Source: an uncultured Planktomarina sp. (GTDB lineage Bacteria; Pseudomonadota; Alphaproteobacteria; Rhodobacterales; Rhodobacteraceae). Taken from it: a DNA stretch of 64,000 nucleotides. The position numbers and the translations under genes are program-made. The stretch lies in the NCBI GenBank assembly GCA_905182455.1, contig CAJJBJ010000002.1, positions 372,001 to 436,000 of the forward strand, read 5' to 3'. Shown here piece by piece: positions 48,457 to 59,434 of the stretch; the stretch's first letter is position 1; every line of letters begins with the position of its first letter. The notes beneath the pieces are model-generated. The model searched no databases. It saw only the letters and a list, made by a program, of their open reading frames with translations, and was not told the origin of the DNA.

Positions 48457-48663
48457 AATGATGGGGGCAAACTTGGCGATTCAGATTTAAGCAGATGGGG
48501 GGCGTGGTGATCATACCACCCGCCACCGATTTGCCTCGCCTTGTGCTCCCCTGTCACCTAAGCGCTTCTGGCGGTGCCGTTCTTTTGAATGCCCCGCCAA
48601 TTCTCATTCTAACACCACCCTATCAAGTCCACCAAATTCCAGTCCTCACCAAGGTATCAATCG
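48457..48663. other. Non-coding spacer between sucD and sucA
   Basis: These 207 bases hold no recognisable gene. GTGGTGATCATACCAC near 48505-48520 forms a short inverted repeat that resembles, but does not match, the TGTGATCACA sites before sucC. A second promoter for sucA is possible. Confidence 0.35.
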
Positions 48664-51606
48664 ATGACCGATCATCCAGCAAACGATCAATTCCATGCCT
48701 CAAGCTTCATGCAGGGCCATAACGCGGAATATCTCGAGCAAATGCACGCTCGCTATGCCTTTGACCCTGCATCTGTCGACGCACAATGGGCCGCATTTTT
48801 TGCCGAGATTGGCGACACCAACGGTGATGCAAGAGCCCAAGCTGCGGGCCCCTCATGGGCGCGGGGTGATTGGCCACCAACCCCAATGGATGATCTGACA
48901 TCTGCCTTTACGGGCGAATACCCCGACGAAGTGGGCAAGAAGATGGCCACCAAAGCCACAGAAACCGGCGCCGCTGTAAGTGACGATCAAATCAAACGTG
49001 CAGTGCTGGATGGATTGCGGGCCTTGATGCTGATCCGAGCCTATCGGATCCGAGGCCATTTGGCCGCTGACCTTGATCCTTTGGGCATGCGTGAAGATGA
49101 AGCTGGACCAGAGCTGGACCCGTCAAGCTATGGCTTTACGGCCGCCGATATGGACCGCCCCATTTTTCTCGACAATGTTTTAGGGCTGCAATTCGCCTCC
49201 ATGCGTGAAATCCTTGAAATCGTGCGGCGCACCTATTGCGGTACATTTGCTCTGCAATACATGCATATTTCGGATCCTGAGCAATCCTCATGGCTCAAAG
49301 AGCGTATCGAGGGTTACGGCAAAGAGATCATCTTCACCCGCGAAGGCCGCAAAGCCATTCTTAACAAATTGGTTGAGGCAGAGGGATTTGAGAAATTCCT
49401 GCATGTAAAATACATGGGCACAAAACGCTTTGGCCTCGACGGGGGCGAAAGCCTGATCCCGGCGATGGAACAGATCATCAAACGCGGTGGCGCTTTGGGC
49501 GTGAAAGATATCATCATCGGCATGCCACACCGTGGACGTTTGTCGGTGCTGGCAAATGTCATGGCCAAACCTTACCGCGCGATTTTCAACGAATTCCAAG
49601 GTGGCTCGTTCAAACCCGAAGATGTGGACGGTTCTGGCGATGTCAAATATCACCTCGGTGCCTCGTCTGATCGAGAATTTGATGGCAATACTGTGCACCT
49701 GTCGCTCACCGCCAACCCAAGTCACCTTGAAGCGGTCAACCCGGTGGTTCTGGGCAAGGCGCGGGCCAAACAAGACCAAAGCAACGACACAGAACGCACA
49801 ACCGTGTTGCCTATCCTGTTGCACGGCGATGCGGCCTTTGCCGGTCAAGGCGTTGTGGCCGAAGGCTTTGGCCTATCAGGCCTCAAGGGTCACAAAACCG
49901 GCGGCACCATGCATATTGTGGTGAACAATCAAATCGGCTTCACCACCGCACCGCATTTCAGTCGCTCATCCCCCTACCCCACAGATATTGCTCTGATGGT
50001 CGAGGCCCCGATTTTTCACGTCAATGGTGATGACCCAGAGGCTGTAGTCCATGCCGCGCGCGTCGCCACTGAATATCGTCAAAAATTCAAAAAAGATGTG
50101 GTGCTTGATATCATTTGCTATCGTCGCTTTGGTCACAACGAAGGCGATGAGCCGATGTTCACCAATCCGGTGATGTACAAAAAGATCAAAACTCAAAAAA
50201 CCACCCTGACTCTTTATACAGAGCGTTTGGTGCGCGACGGGTTGATACCTGAGGGCGAGATTGAAGATATGAAAGCCAGCTTTCAGTCCTATCTCAACAC
50301 TGAGTTCGAAGCAGGTAAAGACTATAAGCCCAATAAGGCTGATTGGCTCGATGGCCGCTGGTCGAAAATGAACCGCCACGGCGAGGAATATCAACGCGGC
50401 GCGACTGCCATGACAGAAGAAACCTACGACAATGTTGCTAGCGCGCTTTGCCGCGTGCCCAAAGGCTTTCCCGTCCACAAAACCGTGCAGCGCATGTTGG
50501 ATGCCAAGTCCAATTTGCTAACCACTGGCAAGGGTATCGACTGGGCAACCGGCGAGGCCTTGGCCTTTGGCTCCTTGCTCACCGAAGGCCATGCTGTACG
50601 CCTTTCAGGTCAAGACAGTGCACGCGGCACCTTTAGCCACCGCCATTCTGCGCTGGTGCACCAGGACACTGAAGAGCGTCACTACCCGCTCAACAACATC
50701 CGTGAGGGCCAAGGCAAATATGAGGTCATCGACTCGATGCTCTCAGAATATGCGGTTCTGGGTTTTGAGTATGGCTACAGCCTTGCAGAACCGAATGCTT
50801 TAGTGATGTGGGAAGCGCAATTTGGCGACTTTGCCAATGGCGCTCAGATTATGTTCGACCAATTCATCTCCAGCGGTGAAAGCAAATGGCTGCGGATGTC
50901 TGGCCTCACAATGCTGCTGCCCCACGGATTTGAGGGTCAAGGGCCCGAACACAGCTCTGCGCGCCTTGAGCGGTTCTTGCAGATGTGCGGTCAAGACAAC
51001 TGGATCGTGGCCAATTGCACCACACCCGCCAATTACTTCCACATCCTGCGCCGCCAAATTCACCGCACCTTCCGCAAGCCTTTGGTTTTGATGACGCCAA
51101 AATCGCTGCTGCGCCATAAAATGGCAGTCTCCAAGCGTGAAGAGTTCACCACCGGATCCAGCTTTCACCGCGTGCTTTGGGATGATGCGCAATATGGCAA
51201 TTCTGAGACCAAGCTGGTGTCGGACAAAAAGATCAAACGCGTGGTGATCTGTTCTGGCAAAGTCTACTATGACCTGCTGGAAGAGCGCGATGCCCGCGGG
51301 ATTGACGATTTCTATCTTCTGCGCATCGAGCAATTCTACCCATTCCCAGCGATCTCAATGGTCAGTGAATTGGAACGCTTCAAACAAGCCGAGATTGTCT
51401 GGTGCCAAGAAGAGCCCAAAAACCAAGGTGCTTGGACCTTTATTGAACCAAATATTGAGTGGGTGCTCACCCGCATCGGTGCCAAACACCTCCGCCCCTC
51501 GTACGTCGGTCGCTCCACCTCTGCCTCGCCCGCGACGGGCCTCGCATCCATACACAAATCACAACAAGCCGCGCTCATCGATGAAGCGCTTACGTTAAAA
51601 GGATAA
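48664..51606 (+). CDS. sucA: 2-oxoglutarate dehydrogenase E1
   Basis: This 980-residue thiamine-diphosphate enzyme decarboxylates 2-oxoglutarate and passes the succinyl group to E2. The N-terminal E2-docking segment is [34 protein letters not shown] near residue 281 and [15 protein letters not shown] near 384 are thiamine/substrate motifs; [13 protein letters not shown] and [14 protein letters not shown] near the end complete the transketolase-like domains. The stop is four bases before sucB, so they are coupled. Confidence 0.97.
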   Translation: MTDHPANDQFHASSFMQGHNAEYLEQMHARYAFDPASVDAQWAAFFAEIGDTNGDARAQAAGPSWARGDWPPTPMDDLTSAFTGEYPDEVGKKMATKATETGAAVSDDQIKRAVLDGLRALMLIRAYRIRGHLAADLDPLGMREDEAGPELDPSSYGFTAADMDRPIFLDNVLGLQFASMREILEIVRRTYCGTFALQYMHISDPEQSSWLKERIEGYGKEIIFTREGRKAILNKLVEAEGFEKFLHVKYMGTKRFGLDGGESLIPAMEQIIKRGGALGVKDIIIGMPHRGRLSVLANVMAKPYRAIFNEFQGGSFKPEDVDGSGDVKYHLGASSDREFDGNTVHLSLTANPSHLEAVNPVVLGKARAKQDQSNDTERTTVLPILLHGDAAFAGQGVVAEGFGLSGLKGHKTGGTMHIVVNNQIGFTTAPHFSRSSPYPTDIALMVEAPIFHVNGDDPEAVVHAARVATEYRQKFKKDVVLDIICYRRFGHNEGDEPMFTNPVMYKKIKTQKTTLTLYTERLVRDGLIPEGEIEDMKASFQSYLNTEFEAGKDYKPNKADWLDGRWSKMNRHGEEYQRGATAMTEETYDNVASALCRVPKGFPVHKTVQRMLDAKSNLLTTGKGIDWATGEALAFGSLLTEGHAVRLSGQDSARGTFSHRHSALVHQDTEERHYPLNNIREGQGKYEVIDSMLSEYAVLGFEYGYSLAEPNALVMWEAQFGDFANGAQIMFDQFISSGESKWLRMSGLTMLLPHGFEGQGPEHSSARLERFLQMCGQDNWIVANCTTPANYFHILRRQIHRTFRKPLVLMTPKSLLRHKMAVSKREEFTTGSSFHRVLWDDAQYGNSETKLVSDKKIKRVVICSGKVYYDLLEERDARGIDDFYLLRIEQFYPFPAISMVSELERFKQAEIVWCQEEPKNQGAWTFIEPNIEWVLTRIGAKHLRPSYVGRSTSASPATGLASIHKSQQAALIDEALTLKG

Positions 51607-51610
51607 GACC

Positions 51611-53083
51611 ATGTCCACCGAAGTTCGCGTCCCAACTCTGGGCGAATCTGTGACCGAAGCCACCGTTGCCACATGGTTCAAAAAACTGGGCGATCACGTG
51701 GCGGCTGATGAAATGCTCTGTGAGCTGGAAACCGATAAGGTCACAGTTGAAGTGCCAAGCCCCGTGGCCGGCACCATATCCGAAATCGTCGCCCCAGAAG
51801 GCAGCACCGTCAGTGTGGAAGCGCTCTTGGCACAAATAAGCGAAGGCGCTGCTGCCCCAGCGCCCGCCGCCGTCAGCCGCAAAACTCCGGAAGCAGAATC
51901 CGTCACTGTGATGGTGCCAACCCTTGGTGAAAGCGTCAGCGAAGCCACCGTGGCCACATGGTACAAACAGCCCGGCGACTCGGTTGCCCAAGATGAGATG
52001 CTCTGCGAATTGGAAACCGATAAGGTCAGCGTCGAGGTGCCAGCCCCAGCCGCCGGTATCTTAGGCAAAACTCTAGCCCCTGAGGGCAGCACCGTGCAAG
52101 CGGGCGGTCAATTGGCCGTCATTAGTAGCGCCGTTTTGCAAGCGCCAACCTCTGGCACCGCGGATGCAGCCCCTGCAGGACGCAAAGACCTAGAAGATGC
52201 CCCCTCGGCCAAAAAATTGATGGCAGAAACCGGTCTCGACCGGTCTAAGGTAACCGCAACAGGTAAAGATGGACGCGTGATGAAAGAAGATGTGCAAACA
52301 GCCCTTGCGGCAAAACCGGCAACCCTTGCTATAGCCATGACCCCAGCCTCAGCGCCGCGCGCCGCCGTCCCCGTCGAAGATGCCGCCCGTGAAGAACGCG
52401 TGAAGATGACACGTCTGCGCCAAACAATTGCCCGCCGCCTCAAAGACAGCCAAAATACCGCGGCCATGCTCACAACCTACAATGAGGTCGATATGACCGA
52501 GGTGATGGCGTTGCGAAACGAATACAAAGATTTGTTCTTGAAAAAACATGGCGTAAAACTCGGCTTCATGTCCTTTTTCACGGTGGCCTGCTGTAATGCA
52601 CTGCGCGAAGTCCCAGAGGTCAATTCCGAGATTGACGGCACGGATATAGTCTATAAAAACTTCGTCCATATGGGCATCGCCGCAGGCACGCCCACAGGAC
52701 TGGTGGTGCCCGTGATCCGTGACGCAGACGCAATGTCCTTTGCTGAGATTGAAAAAGCCATTGCCGAAAAAGGCGCCCGCGCCCGGGATAGCAAACTATC
52801 AATGGCCGAAATGCAAGGCGGGACCTTCACAATTTCAAATGGTGGCGTCTATGGCTCGCTGATGTCTTCACCGATCCTGAACCCACCACAATCCGGCATC
52901 CTCGGCATGCATAAAATCCAAGACCGCCCCATGGCCATCAACGGCCAGGTGGTGATCCGCCCCATGATGTATCTGGCCCTCAGCTATGATCACCGTGTGG
53001 TCGACGGCAAGGGCGCAGTGACCTTCTTAGTCCGCGTCAAAGAAGCGCTGGAAGATCCCCGCCGCTTGCTGATGGACCTATAG
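51611..53083 (+). CDS. sucB: Dihydrolipoamide succinyltransferase (E2), two lipoyl domains
   Basis: E2 forms the core of the 2-oxoglutarate dehydrogenase complex. Two N-terminal lipoyl domains are visible, each with the modified lysine in ELETDKV (residues about 41 and 142), joined by Ala/Pro linkers; then the E1/E3-binding domain ([17 protein letters not shown]) and the catalytic domain ending in [12 protein letters not shown] with the active-site histidine. E. coli SucB has one lipoyl domain; two are usual in Rhodobacteraceae. The 490-residue length fits this. AAGGA precedes the ATG. Confidence 0.96.
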   Translation: MSTEVRVPTLGESVTEATVATWFKKLGDHVAADEMLCELETDKVTVEVPSPVAGTISEIVAPEGSTVSVEALLAQISEGAAAPAPAAVSRKTPEAESVTVMVPTLGESVSEATVATWYKQPGDSVAQDEMLCELETDKVSVEVPAPAAGILGKTLAPEGSTVQAGGQLAVISSAVLQAPTSGTADAAPAGRKDLEDAPSAKKLMAETGLDRSKVTATGKDGRVMKEDVQTALAAKPATLAIAMTPASAPRAAVPVEDAAREERVKMTRLRQTIARRLKDSQNTAAMLTTYNEVDMTEVMALRNEYKDLFLKKHGVKLGFMSFFTVACCNALREVPEVNSEIDGTDIVYKNFVHMGIAAGTPTGLVVPVIRDADAMSFAEIEKAIAEKGARARDSKLSMAEMQGGTFTISNGGVYGSLMSSPILNPPQSGILGMHKIQDRPMAINGQVVIRPMMYLALSYDHRVVDGKGAVTFLVRVKEALEDPRRLLMDL

Positions 53084-53095
53084 GGAGGCCGCGTG

Positions 53096-53506
53096 ATGAC
53101 ACCGGAGCTCACAGCCCTCGCCCTCGCGGGCTTGCTTCAGGTTTTGCAGTTGGTCATTATGACCATCCCGGCCAATCTCCAATTGGGCCTGCGTAAAACC
53201 CTTGGATCACGCGACGTGAGCACATCCGGCTCGCTGCTTTTTGCCGAGCTACAGCCCCGCACTGCGCGTCTGTTTAGGGCCTTCAACAACCACTTTGAAG
53301 GCCTTATCTTCTTTACTATCGCCGTTGTGGTCATCACCCTAAGCGGCAAATCCAGTGAAGCCACCCAAATGGCCGCCTATATTTATCTTGCCGCTCGGAT
53401 CGCCTACGTGCCTGCCTATTTCTTCGGCCTTAATCCTTGGCGCTCGGTGATTTGGTTTGCAGGGTTTGGCGCCACTGTGTTCATTTTGGTGATTTCTATC
53501 CTATGA
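53096..53506 (+). CDS. MAPEG-family membrane protein
   Basis: The 136-residue protein has four hydrophobic helices and the MAPEG pattern (RLFRAFNNHFEGLIFF near residue 60, AYVPAYFFGLNPWRS near 104). MAPEG proteins handle eicosanoids or glutathione in eukaryotes; bacterial roles are mostly unknown. ATG 53096 has GGAGG seven bases ahead and is preferred to the GTG at 53093. The gene sits between sucB and lpd, an arrangement also common in related roseobacters, so it is probably co-transcribed though chemically unrelated. Confidence 0.88.
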   Translation: MTPELTALALAGLLQVLQLVIMTIPANLQLGLRKTLGSRDVSTSGSLLFAELQPRTARLFRAFNNHFEGLIFFTIAVVVITLSGKSSEATQMAAYIYLAARIAYVPAYFFGLNPWRSVIWFAGFGATVFILVISIL

Positions 53507-53608
53507 TCTTCTTCTGGCCCCAAATACTCTGGGGTTTGGGGAAACGCCTCAATTCATTTCTAACCGCTGGGCTTAGGCCCATATTGCCCAAGACAAAGGA
53601 CCTCCCAT

Positions 53609-54997
53609 ATGGCTTCTTATGATGTAATTGTGATCGGCTCCGGCCCCGGCGGCTATGTCAGCGCCATTCGATGTGCGCAATTGGGGCTGAAAACAGCCTG
53701 TGTGGAGGGGCGTGACACCTTGGGTGGCACCTGTTTGAATGTGGGCTGCATCCCATCCAAAGCGCTCTTGCATGCCAGCCATCAGCTGCATGAAGCTCAA
53801 CATAATTTTGCAAAAATGGGCCTGATGGCAGACAATCCGGTGGTCGATTGGACCAAAATGCAGAACTACAAAACTGAGGTGATCGACGGCAACACCAAAG
53901 GCATTGAGTTTTTGTTCAAGAAAAACAAAATTGACTGGATCAAAGGCTGGGCCAGCATTCCTGCCGCAGGTGAGGTCAAAGTCGGTGATGAGACACACAG
54001 TGCCAAACATATCATAATCGCCAGCGGCTCCGAGTCCTCCAGCCTACCAGGCATTGAGGTTGACGAGAAAATTGTCGTCACCTCCACTGGGGCCCTGGCC
54101 TTGGACAAGATCCCCGCCAAAATGGTGGTGATCGGCGCTGGTGTCATTGGGCTTGAGCTGGGTTCAGTCTATGCACGATTGGGCAGTGACGTTGAAGTCA
54201 TCGAGTTTCTGGATGAGATCACCCCCGGCATGGATGCGGAAGTGCAGAAAACCTTTCAACGCATTTTGAAAAAACAAGGCCTCAAGTTCACCATGGGTGC
54301 GGCGGTGCAATCCGTCTCAGTCAAAAAGGCAAAAGCCACGGTCAGCTATCTCAAACGCAAAAAAGATACGCAGCATCAGGTTGAGGCCGATGTGGTGCTT
54401 GTGGCCACCGGGCGCAGGCCCTTCGTTGATGGTTTGGGCCTAGAGGCGCTTGGGGTCACCCTCACAGATCGCGGACAAATCCAAACCGACACCCATTACG
54501 CCACTTCCGTGCCCGGTATTTACGCAATTGGCGACGCCATCACCGGCCCTATGCTGGCCCATAAAGCCGAAGACGAGGGCATGGCCGTCGCTGAAATTTT
54601 AGCCGAACAGGCGGGCCATGTGAATTACGATGTGATCCCCAGTGTGATCTACACCCATCCAGAAGTGGCCAGTGTCGGCCAAACCGAAGAACAATTGAAA
54701 GAGGCTGGTCGCGACTATAAAGTTGGCAAATTTTCCTTCATGGGCAATGGCCGTGCCAAAGCCAATTTCGCCGCTGATGGTTTTGTGAAGATCCTCGCCG
54801 ATACCGCCACAGATCGGATATTGGGCGCGCATATCATCGGGCCAATGGCTGGGGATTTGATCCATGAAGTCTGTGTCGCCATGGAATTTGGCGCTGCAGC
54901 CGAAGATCTGGCCCGCACATGCCACGCCCATCCGACCTATTCCGAGGCAGTACGCGAAGCTGCCCTCGCTTGTGGTTTAGGCGCAATTCATAGCTAA
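53609..54997 (+). CDS. lpdA: Dihydrolipoyl dehydrogenase, OGDH-linked E3
   Basis: This second E3 (462 residues) has [21 protein letters not shown] for FAD, the redox pair in [17 protein letters not shown] near residue 41, [19 protein letters not shown] for NAD and the active-site [15 protein letters not shown] near the end. Its place behind sucAB assigns it to the 2-oxoglutarate complex, in contrast to the CLNWGCIPTK enzyme at 14.4-15.8 kb. AAGGA lies eight bases before the ATG. It ends 27 bases from the convergent GntR gene. Confidence 0.96.
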   Translation: MASYDVIVIGSGPGGYVSAIRCAQLGLKTACVEGRDTLGGTCLNVGCIPSKALLHASHQLHEAQHNFAKMGLMADNPVVDWTKMQNYKTEVIDGNTKGIEFLFKKNKIDWIKGWASIPAAGEVKVGDETHSAKHIIIASGSESSSLPGIEVDEKIVVTSTGALALDKIPAKMVVIGAGVIGLELGSVYARLGSDVEVIEFLDEITPGMDAEVQKTFQRILKKQGLKFTMGAAVQSVSVKKAKATVSYLKRKKDTQHQVEADVVLVATGRRPFVDGLGLEALGVTLTDRGQIQTDTHYATSVPGIYAIGDAITGPMLAHKAEDEGMAVAEILAEQAGHVNYDVIPSVIYTHPEVASVGQTEEQLKEAGRDYKVGKFSFMGNGRAKANFAADGFVKILADTATDRILGAHIIGPMAGDLIHEVCVAMEFGAAAEDLARTCHAHPTYSEAVREAALACGLGAIHS

Positions 54998-55024
54998 ATT
55001 AATACTTGGCGCGCAAAGTTAATA

Positions 55025-55669
55025 TTATCGCGCCAACATCCGCAGCCCCTGAGTGACATCGGCCCGCACCGCGACCCGCAGCCCCGGCTCATCACCCGCC
55101 TTCAAAGCCGCTAAGATCAAACGATGATTGATCGGCGGATCTTTGCGCTGAAGTCTGCCATAAAGAGCTCGCATTGTCGGGCCCATTTGCAACCAAACCG
55201 TTTCCACTGTGGCCAACATCGCAGGGGCTTGTGCTCGCAGATACAGAGTGCGATGAAACTCAAGATTGCTGCGGATATAGGTCACCGCATCCGCCTTGGC
55301 CACAGCCACTGATATAGCGTCGTTGATGGTCTGCAGCCGCTCGACGAGCGCCATATGCGCCCGCGGCAGGGCCCGTGTGGCCAGCTCCACCTCGATTAAA
55401 GCCCGCAGGGAGGCCAGCTCCTCTATACGGTCACTCGACAACTCCGGGGTTTGAAAACGGCCGGTGACGGATATGCTCAACGCACCCTCAGCCGCCAAAC
55501 GTTTCAACGCCTCGCGCACCGGGGTGACCGACACACCAAATTCGGTCGCAACCCCACGCAGAGTGATTGCTTGGCCTGGGCTCATCTCACCATACATGAT
55601 CCGCATTCGAAGGGTTCGGTACACCTGATCATGGGCGGCTAGATAACTGTCTTGTAATTTCTCTGCCAT
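55025..55669 (-). CDS. GntR-family regulator with FCD domain
   Basis: The 214-residue protein has a GntR winged helix (RIMYGEMSPGQAITLRGVAT and GVSVTPVREALKRLAAEG, residues about 22-62) and a helical FCD effector domain whose metal-ligand histidines include EFHRTLYLRAQ near residue 132. FCD regulators often sense organic acids. The palindrome TGTGATCACA lies eight bases before its start and twice before sucC, so it probably represses itself and controls the succinyl-CoA/2-oxoglutarate genes; this is an inference from shared sites. No strong ribosome-binding site is seen, so the mRNA may be leaderless. Confidence 0.92.
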   Translation of the reverse strand: MAEKLQDSYLAAHDQVYRTLRMRIMYGEMSPGQAITLRGVATEFGVSVTPVREALKRLAAEGALSISVTGRFQTPELSSDRIEELASLRALIEVELATRALPRAHMALVERLQTINDAISVAVAKADAVTYIRSNLEFHRTLYLRAQAPAMLATVETVWLQMGPTMRALYGRLQRKDPPINHRLILAALKAGDEPGLRVAVRADVTQGLRMLAR

Positions 55670-55676
55670 ATCTGTT

Positions 55677-55686
55677 TGTGATCACA
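55677..55686. promoter_or_regulatory. Candidate autoregulatory GntR operator
   Basis: TGTGATCACA within TTTGTGATCACATTT ends eight bases before the gntR start codon. It is the only intergenic occurrence of this 10-mer noticed outside the sucC promoter. Confidence 0.68.
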
Positions 55687-55714
55687 TTTTTGCAGCCTGT
55701 CAAACGAGAACCAC

Positions 55715-56388
55715 TCAGAACAGATAACGATGTAAATCTTCACCATGCTCACGCAGCCAAGCCCGTTGCTCGGCATGGTTGGGGAAAAGCCGCTCCACCA
55801 CCGCCCAAAACCGCGCGGAGTGGTTCATTTCAGCCAAATGTGCCACCTCATGGGCCGCCACATAGTTCAACACCTCCGGCGGCGCCATGATCAACCGCCA
55901 AGAGTAATTGATGTTGCCTTGGGTTGAGCAGGAGCCCCAGCGGGACGTGGTATCGCGCAGGGTGAGCCTGCCATAGGGTTTGCCCAAAGCCACAGCATAG
56001 CGCTCGGTGGCCTCTTGCAGGCGCATACGTGCTTGCAGCTTGAGAAAGGCTTTCACCCGTGCGCCTACCATCGCTTCGGGTCCGGGCACCAACAGCTCCT
56101 CTCCAATCGCACGCACTTGCCGACCCTGCCCCGGGCAAATGGTCAAAAGCTGGCCTTGATATAAAAACGTGCCCCCAAGCATCGCCTCCGCAGTTGGCGG
56201 TAAGTCTGCCAAATGGGCCCTAATCCAAGATTCTTTTTCAAAAACGAACTTTTCAGCCTGTGCCATCGGGCAGGATATCGGCAAACTCAACGTAACAAGC
56301 CTTTGAGCCGCGAAACCCGCAAAGACATGCGCCGCGCCCGCTTAGATCGCCGTAAAACGACACTGATTCTCGGGCTCCCAGGCAGCAT
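55715..56388 (-). CDS. YgjP-type (COG1451) zinc metallopeptidase, frame broken once as read
   Basis: The protein belongs to the YgjP/WLM-like metallopeptidases. The N-terminus reads LPGSPRISVVLRRSKRARRM in one frame; the rest, from VTLSLPISCPMAQAEK, lies in another. One base is missing near 56295-56297 in the KGLVTL codons. The zinc motif HEVAH is in NYVAAHEVAHLAEMNHS, and SRWGSCS precedes it, both typical. Repaired length is about 225 residues starting at ATG 56388. Its biological role is unknown. Confidence 0.83.
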
Positions 56389-56521
56389 TATTTGCTGAAC
56401 AGGGGCAATTGATGCTGAATTCATCCAAGACATCCACAAATTAATAGATTTCACCTTTGACACCGCCCATTCTCTATGGCACTCGACACAGATTGTCACC
56501 GATTGCGAGAGGGGGAAACCC

Positions 56522-56845
56522 ATGCCCAAAGAAGAATGGGGTACTAAACGTGTTTGCCCCACCACAGGCAAGCGTTTTTACGACCTGAATAAAGATCCGA
56601 TTATTAGCCCTTACACGGGTGAAACTGTTGCACTGGATGCAAACAAGGGCCGTACGATGGTCGCTGATGCTGAAGATGCGCAAACAAAAAAACAACAAGA
56701 AGCTGATGCCGACTCTGAAGAGGTGGTATTGGATGACGATGATATTGACGCAGATTTGGGCGATGATGTGCTTGATGACGACGACGATGACACCGTTTCT
56801 CTTGACGAAATCGCCGATGTCGCTTCAGACGACGACGATAGCTAA
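56522..56845 (+). CDS. TIGR02300 family acidic protein
   Basis: This 107-residue protein starts PKEEWGTKRVCPTTGKRFYD and continues NKDPIISPYTGE, the TIGR02300 signature, with two cysteine/threonine-rich turns. The second half is almost entirely Asp/Glu with runs of aspartate (residues 70-107), giving a very acidic disordered tail. The family is nearly restricted to alphaproteobacteria and has no assigned function. It lies just upstream of tRNA-Ala. GAGGGGG lies close before the start. Confidence 0.9.
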   Translation: MPKEEWGTKRVCPTTGKRFYDLNKDPIISPYTGETVALDANKGRTMVADAEDAQTKKQQEADADSEEVVLDDDDIDADLGDDVLDDDDDDTVSLDEIADVASDDDDS

Positions 56846-56916
56846 ATTTCTTCGCTTGGCGCGCTGATTTACTCTTGATCCCGCGCCAAGCCTTGCCTAA
56901 ACAGCAAGATATTATA

Positions 56917-56992
56917 GGGCCCTTAGCTCAGCTGGGAGAGCGCCTGCATGGCATGCAGGAGGTCAGCGGTTCGATCCCGCTAGGGTCCACCA
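56917..56992 (+). tRNA. tRNA-Ala (GGC)
   Basis: The 76-base cloverleaf has acceptor GGGCCCT with AGGGTCC, D-arm TAGCTCAGCTGGGAGAGC, anticodon arm CCTGC-ATGGCAT-GCAGG with anticodon GGC, T-arm GGTTCGATCCC, discriminator A and encoded CCA. Confidence 0.96.
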
Positions 56993-57022
56993 AATCCCCA
57001 TAACATCCTATAAAAAAATAAG

Positions 57023-57047
57023 GCAGTGTCCCGCACACGGCTTTTTT
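57023..57047 (+). terminator. Terminator after tRNA-Ala
   Basis: GCAGTGT pairs with ACACGGC (one mismatch) around a five-base loop, followed by six T residues, 31 bases after the tRNA. Confidence 0.75.
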
Positions 57048-57101
57048 AGCGTATCATGATTAAATTGGACAGCATGGACGTCTCCCGCGGCTCACCATCC
57101 C

Positions 57102-58577
57102 CTACCCCAACGTCCTTCGCACCGCGTCTTTCCAGCCGGCGTAGAGGGTGTCGCGGGTGTCGACGGGCATTTGCGGCTCAAAGCGTTGCTCTAGGGCCCA
57201 TGTTTTGGCGAAGCCTGCCTTATCCGGATAGACCCCGGCGCGGGATCCTGCAAGCCATGCGGCCCCCAAAGCCGTAGTCTCCAACACCTGTGGCCGGTCC
57301 ACCGGAGCGCCTATAATATCGGCCAGAAATTGCATCGTCCAATCGCTGGCGGTCATGCCACCATCGACCCGCAGCACCGCCGGCCCCACAGCGCCCATAT
57401 CGTCCAGCATCGCCATCAGAAGATCACGGGTTTGATAGCCCACGCTTTGCAGCGCCGCCTTGGCAAATTCCTTTGGCCCTGAGTTGCGCGTCAGCCCGAA
57501 CACTGCCCCCCGGCACTCCGCATCCCAATAGGGCGCGCCAAGCCCTGTGAAGGCGGGCACCAGATACAGAGACTGTGTCGGATCGGCAGAAGCGGCCATA
57601 TCGGCGACCTCAGAGGCCTGCTGGATGATTCCCAACCCATCGCGCAGCCATTGCACAACAGCGCCAGCAATGAAGATCGAACCTTCCAGCGCATAGGTCG
57701 GCTTGCCGTCAAACTGATAAGCAATCGTGCCCAGCATCCGGTTTTGCGATTGCACCAGAGTGTCACCGGTGTTCAAAAGCGCAAAGCAGCCGGTGCCGTA
57801 GGTCGATTTTAGCATCCCCGGTACAAAGCAGGCCTGACCAATGGTGGCGGCCTGTTGATCGCCTGCCACTCCAAGGATCGGGATCGACCCGCCAAACAGG
57901 CCAGTTGTGCCAAAGTCAGAAGCGCAATCGCGCACCTCCGGCAGTAGGCATTGTGGAATATCCAACAGGCCGCAAATCTCATCATCCCAACACCCTTTAG
58001 TAATATCATACAGCATGGTGCGGGCAGCATTGGTGGCATCGGTCACATGAGACACGCCCTCGGTCAGCTTCCAAATCAGATAGCTGTCCATGGTGCCAAA
58101 CAGCAATGCGCCCTTCTGCGCCCGCACCCGCGCACCAGGAACATGCTCCAATAGCCAATTGATCTTGGTGGCTGAGAAGTAGGGATCAATCAACAACCCA
58201 GTTTTCGCGGTGATCTCTGGCCCATGGCCCGCAGCACGCAACGAATCACAAAATGGCGCTGTTCGCCGGTCTTGCCAGACAATAGCGTTGTGAATGGGCG
58301 CGCCGGTGACCCGGTCCCAAATGAGGGTGGTTTCGCGTTGGTTGGTGATCCCAATCGCTGCGATATCCGCAGGTCCGCAGGATGCTTTTTGCATCACGCC
58401 GCGCACCACTGCCAAAACAGAGGCCCAAATTTCTTCTCCATCATGCTCCACCCAACCCGATTGCGGGAAATGTTGGGTGAATTCTTGCTGACTGGAGAAG
58501 GCGGGGCGCATATCGGCGTCAAATAAAATTGCACGGCTGGAGGAGGTGCCTTGGTCAATGGCCAGAATATACGTCAT
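57102..58577 (-). CDS. glpK: Glycerol kinase
   Basis: GlpK phosphorylates glycerol to glycerol 3-phosphate. The 491 residues show the FGGY-kinase pattern: [15 protein letters not shown] at the N-terminus, [14 protein letters not shown] near residue 77, [13 protein letters not shown] near 102, [16 protein letters not shown] near 256 and [18 protein letters not shown] near 400. GGAG six bases before the ATG supports the start. No glpF or glpD neighbours it here, and the 141 bases upstream hold no obvious operator. Confidence 0.96.
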   Translation of the reverse strand: MTYILAIDQGTSSSRAILFDADMRPAFSSQQEFTQHFPQSGWVEHDGEEIWASVLAVVRGVMQKASCGPADIAAIGITNQRETTLIWDRVTGAPIHNAIVWQDRRTAPFCDSLRAAGHGPEITAKTGLLIDPYFSATKINWLLEHVPGARVRAQKGALLFGTMDSYLIWKLTEGVSHVTDATNAARTMLYDITKGCWDDEICGLLDIPQCLLPEVRDCASDFGTTGLFGGSIPILGVAGDQQAATIGQACFVPGMLKSTYGTGCFALLNTGDTLVQSQNRMLGTIAYQFDGKPTYALEGSIFIAGAVVQWLRDGLGIIQQASEVADMAASADPTQSLYLVPAFTGLGAPYWDAECRGAVFGLTRNSGPKEFAKAALQSVGYQTRDLLMAMLDDMGAVGPAVLRVDGGMTASDWTMQFLADIIGAPVDRPQVLETTALGAAWLAGSRAGVYPDKAGFAKTWALEQRFEPQMPVDTRDTLYAGWKDAVRRTLG

Positions 58578-58718
58578 AGGATCTCCAAACAGGTCAGAAG
58601 GGCCAAAATCGGCCCAAATTTCACTATAAATGTGCGTTTAGAGATGGGTCTATGTAAAGGGAAAATCTGCTAGAAGTTCAGCATATATGACACTCTAAGC
58701 CGCCCCTGCGTCGATCAT

Positions 58719-59429
58719 CTAGCCCCGAAAGCCTGTGGCCACGACAAATTTCTCAGAAGAGTTGGACCGTGACGCTGGCGGCTTCATATTCGAAACTTTG
58801 GTGAATTTTTTCTTGAGCAGAGCCTGCAGGTCACCCTCAGCCCCACCGGCCAAAACCTTAGCGATGAACGTCCCACCCGGAGCCAAAACATCAAAGGCAA
58901 AATAGGCCGCAGCCTCACACAGAGCAATGATGCGCAGGTGGTCGGTTTGTTTATGTCCAGAAGAGGCTGCAGCCATATCTGACATGACCACATCGGCCTG
59001 ACCATCTAGCCAAGTTTTGACCTTGTCGTCCGCCCCGTCCTCCATGAAATCCAACACATGAATTTCAGCACCAGGAATGGATTCCACCTCTTGCAGATCA
59101 ACGCCCAGAATGGTGCCAACCTTTTTGCCTTGCCGTTCACCCAATGCGTTGATGCGGCGCACAGCCACTTGGCACCAGCCCCCAGGCGCACAGCCCAAGT
59201 CCACAATCCGAGCGCCGGGCACCAAGAAGCGATATTTGTCATCAAGTTCCAAAATTTTAAACGCCGCACGACCACGATAGCCCTCAACTTGAGCCCGCTT
59301 GACATAGGGGTCATTGAGCTGACGCTCCAACCAAAGCGTGGACGACAGTTTCCTACCACGAGCAGTTTTCACCTTCACACGCAGTTCACGTTGGCCGCGG
59401 CCACTGTTGTTGGTAGGGATCTTCGCCAT
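58719..59429 (-). CDS. rlmE: 23S rRNA (uridine-2'-O)-methyltransferase
   Basis: RlmE (FtsJ/RrmJ) methylates the 2'-O of U2552 in 23S rRNA. The 236-residue protein shows the SAM motif [14 protein letters not shown] near residue 76 and the K-D-K-E catalytic set in [29 protein letters not shown] and SSEKFVVA. It lies five bases downstream of the Ppx/GppA gene on the same strand, a tight operon. Confidence 0.95.
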   Translation of the reverse strand: MAKIPTNNSGRGQRELRVKVKTARGRKLSSTLWLERQLNDPYVKRAQVEGYRGRAAFKILELDDKYRFLVPGARIVDLGCAPGGWCQVAVRRINALGERQGKKVGTILGVDLQEVESIPGAEIHVLDFMEDGADDKVKTWLDGQADVVMSDMAAASSGHKQTDHLRIIALCEAAAYFAFDVLAPGGTFIAKVLAGGAEGDLQALLKKKFTKVSNMKPPASRSNSSEKFVVATGFRG

Positions 59430-59434
59430 GTCAT

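Noticed and set aside
48505-48520. GTGGTGATCATACCAC before sucA as a further GntR site
   Set aside because: It shares only GTGATCA with the sucC/gntR sites and is symmetric at its outer arms rather than its core, so I do not include it in the proposed regulon.
14431-54997. Two lpd genes as a recent duplication
   Set aside because: Their active-site segments (CLNWGCIPTK versus [10 protein letters not shown]) and overall sequences differ clearly; they are old paralogues for different complexes.
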